A stretch of DNA of 14,880 nucleotides, from positions 1 to 14,880 of the forward strand of contig RGCY01000014.1 in the NCBI GenBank assembly GCA_009918865.1. The letters run 5' to 3'. Position numbers and translations under genes: made by a program. Under the pieces are notes generated by a model that did no database searches, was not told the DNA's origin, and saw nothing but the letters and a program-made list of their open reading frames with translations. This DNA is from Actinomycetota bacterium (GTDB lineage Bacteria > Actinomycetota > Actinomycetes > S36-B12 > UBA5976). Shown here one piece after another: positions 13,860 through 14,880 of the stretch (position 1 is the stretch's first letter; each line of letters starts with the position of its first letter).

Positions 13860-14585
13860 TCAGTTGGTCACGAGCATGTACCCGACGCCGCGCACTGACC
13901 TTATGAGGGTTGGTTGCCGCGGATTTGGCTCAACCTTGGCGCGCAAGCGTTGAATGTGCACGGTCAAGACATGAGAGTCAGCGTCACGCGGATAACCGAA
14001 GACCTGATCGAGAATGTCGCCAGCGGACACTGCTCGATTCGCTCGCCGCGCTAAGCACGTCAGAAGATCAAACTCCGTGCGAGTCACGTTCAATAGCGAT
14101 GTGCCATGTCGCACCTCTCGCCGCACGAGGTCGACAGTCAAATGTGCAACATCCAAGGTTGCACCGGCCGTTGCTGCTGCGGATGCAAGGCATCGTTGGA
14201 GTCGTGCAGCCAATTCGACACTGGGCATGTCAGGGCGCATCACATCTGCCACACCAAGATGTATGAGTTCAGCAATGTCCTCAGCACGATCGAAGCGCCC
14301 GAAGACAACAATTTCAAGGCCAGGAAGATGCCGCACATCTTCTACGATGGGAATGCAAACATTCACATCGCTTTCGGCGATAGCTAGACACACGGGAATT
14401 GCTCGCGGAACGTAATCTCGCACTCGCGTTCCACAATGGTCCAAAGTCACTGGACCTCGCACATCAAGACCTTCGACAGCAACGGCGTCGCCAATCACGA
14501 TGCCGAGTTGCCGATCGCGAGCCGTGACCACCACGCGATGCTCACGAGCAATACGCGAGGGGGACTTTCGGTGCGCAGCAGCCAC
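13860..14585 (-). CDS. OmpR-family regulator with a degenerate receiver domain, at the mtrA position
   Basis: A 241-residue protein. The C-terminal winged-helix domain (about 143-239) is typical of OmpR/MtrA: LNVTRTEFDLLTCLARR (165-181), a recognition helix DSHVLTVHIQRLRAKVE (203-219), and IRSVRGVGYML at the end. The N-terminal receiver (about 16-135) keeps the alternating strand-helix pattern, but every phosphorylation residue appears lost. The acidic pair reads T21-A22-R23, the phospho-acceptor strand reads VCLAIA (A68 near the Asp position), the Thr/Ser position is G96, and the lysine is R117 (MRPDMP where MtrA has VKPFKP). Activity is therefore probably phosphorylation-independent. No histidine kinase or lpqB gene is adjacent. 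The start is GTG 14585, with TATTCT exactly 6 bases upstream and no ribosome binding site. By position and C-terminal domain it is likely the MtrA counterpart; by receiver it is atypical, so I give no symbol. Confidence 0.88.
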   Translation of the reverse strand: MAAAHRKSPSRIAREHRVVVTARDRQLGIVIGDAVAVEGLDVRGPVTLDHCGTRVRDYVPRAIPVCLAIAESDVNVCIPIVEDVRHLPGLEIVVFGRFDRAEDIAELIHLGVADVMRPDMPSVELAARLQRCLASAAATAGATLDVAHLTVDLVRREVRHGTSLLNVTRTEFDLLTCLARRANRAVSAGDILDQVFGYPRDADSHVLTVHIQRLRAKVEPNPRQPTLIRSVRGVGYMLVTN

Positions 14586-14591
14586 AGTCGC

Positions 14592-14597
14592 AGAATA
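14592..14597 (-). promoter_or_regulatory. Candidate -10 hexamer (TATTCT) for the OmpR-type regulator
   Basis: On the minus strand TATTCT, close to the TATAAT consensus, ends exactly 6 bases before GTG 14585. That geometry predicts a leaderless transcript. The -35 region is unclear. It lies in a 64-bp divergent gap shared with the membrane-protein gene at 14650. Confidence 0.5.
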
Positions 14598-14649
14598 AGC
14601 GCCGTTAGCCAGTCATGTTTAACCGCGACACTGAGAAGGACTCCCTGCC

Positions 14650-14880
14650 ATGAGCCAGCAAGAGCAACCTGAGTCACAAGATGAGTTGATTCCTCCTGGA
14701 TTGATTCGGGGCGCGGCATTCGCCAAGATTGGCTGGGCCTTGGTTCGTTCCCGGGGGCGGCTGCTAGCGCCAACCATGGCAATCACCGCTTTCGCGATTG
14801 CAATCGTTGACATCGCGTTATCGACTTGGGTTTTCGGTTCTGTTTCGCAAGCTGCAGCAAAACGGTTTGATCCTGCGACA
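14650..14880 (+). CDS. Membrane protein of unknown function, N-terminal part only
   Basis: Seventy-seven codons are visible before the right edge. The first 20 residues are polar and acidic (MSQQEQPESQDELIPPGLIR). A basic stretch (VRSRGR, about 32-37) and one hydrophobic segment (about 39-64, LLAPTMAITAFAIAIVDIAL onward) suggest at least one membrane helix with the N-terminus in the cytoplasm. A ribosome binding site, AGAAGGA, lies 9 bases before the ATG at 14650. It is divergent from the OmpR-type regulator. I recall a divergent multi-pass membrane-protein gene next to mtrA in Streptomyces, and this may be its counterpart, but too little is visible to name a family. Confidence 0.75.
   Translation, partial: MSQQEQPESQDELIPPGLIRGAAFAKIGWALVRSRGRLLAPTMAITAFAIAIVDIALSTWVFGSVSQAAAKRFDPAT

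Noticed and set aside
1..14880. Mobile elements, CRISPR arrays, tRNA/rRNA genes, phage or defence systems
   Set aside because: No transposase, integrase, terminal inverted repeats, regular spaced repeats or cloverleaf-like sequences were found on reading both strands. Gene order matches a conserved chromosomal locus rather than an island.

Overview
The window looks like a chromosomal segment of an actinobacterium. The evidence is the gene set and its order: a large NAD-dependent glutamate dehydrogenase, a DUF6912-type protein, an Rv3235-like (DUF6459-type) protein, secA, an orphan NarL-type regulator, long-form hpf, comF and an OmpR-type regulator where mtrA sits in Streptomyces and Mycobacterium. 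Family recognition and synteny come from memory; no search was run. GC content looks mid-range by eye, lower than in Streptomyces, which would fit a smaller-genome aquatic or soil lineage, but I cannot place it further. There are no mobile elements, tRNAs, rRNAs or CRISPR arrays, and coding density is high.

Layout. Positions 1-6738 are all on the minus strand. Read in the direction of transcription they are a SAF-domain protein (6738-6118), a CpaE/MinD-like ATPase (6121-4898), a HAD-family protein (4845-4177), a DUF6912-like protein (4162-3698), pruA (3696-2065) and the N-terminal 650 codons of NAD-GDH (1951 to the left edge). The joins are tight: a 4-bp overlap, a 49-bp gap, a stop overlapping a possible GTG start, and a 1-bp gap. 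They look like one operon down to pruA, then a hairpin and probably a separate promoter for NAD-GDH. PruA makes glutamate and NAD-GDH deaminates it to 2-oxoglutarate, so the pair forms the lower half of proline catabolism.

Positions 6865-8498 hold a small MerR/BldC-like DNA-binding protein (+), a convergent two-repeat beta-rich protein of unknown function (-), and an Rv3235-like protein (+). From 8547 to 14585 all genes are again on the minus strand: secA, the NarL-type regulator, hpf, comF and the OmpR-type regulator. A divergent membrane-protein gene runs off the right edge.

The most interesting theme is receiver domains that appear to have lost phosphorylation chemistry. The OmpR-type protein at the mtrA position lacks all recognisable phosphorylation residues. 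The NarL-type regulator keeps its putative phospho-acceptor but has lost one acidic-pair residue and the conserved lysine. The CpaE-like protein has a pseudo-receiver N-terminus, as that family does. The kinase mtrB and lipoprotein lpqB, which separate mtrA from comF in well-studied actinobacteria, are absent between them here. Other points of interest are TANNNT elements five to eight bases upstream of start codons (leaderless transcripts), stem-loops between the secA-hpf-comF genes, an eight-G tract between two in-frame starts of the NarL-type regulator, and a shared 10-mer upstream of both divergent genes around 6750-6860.
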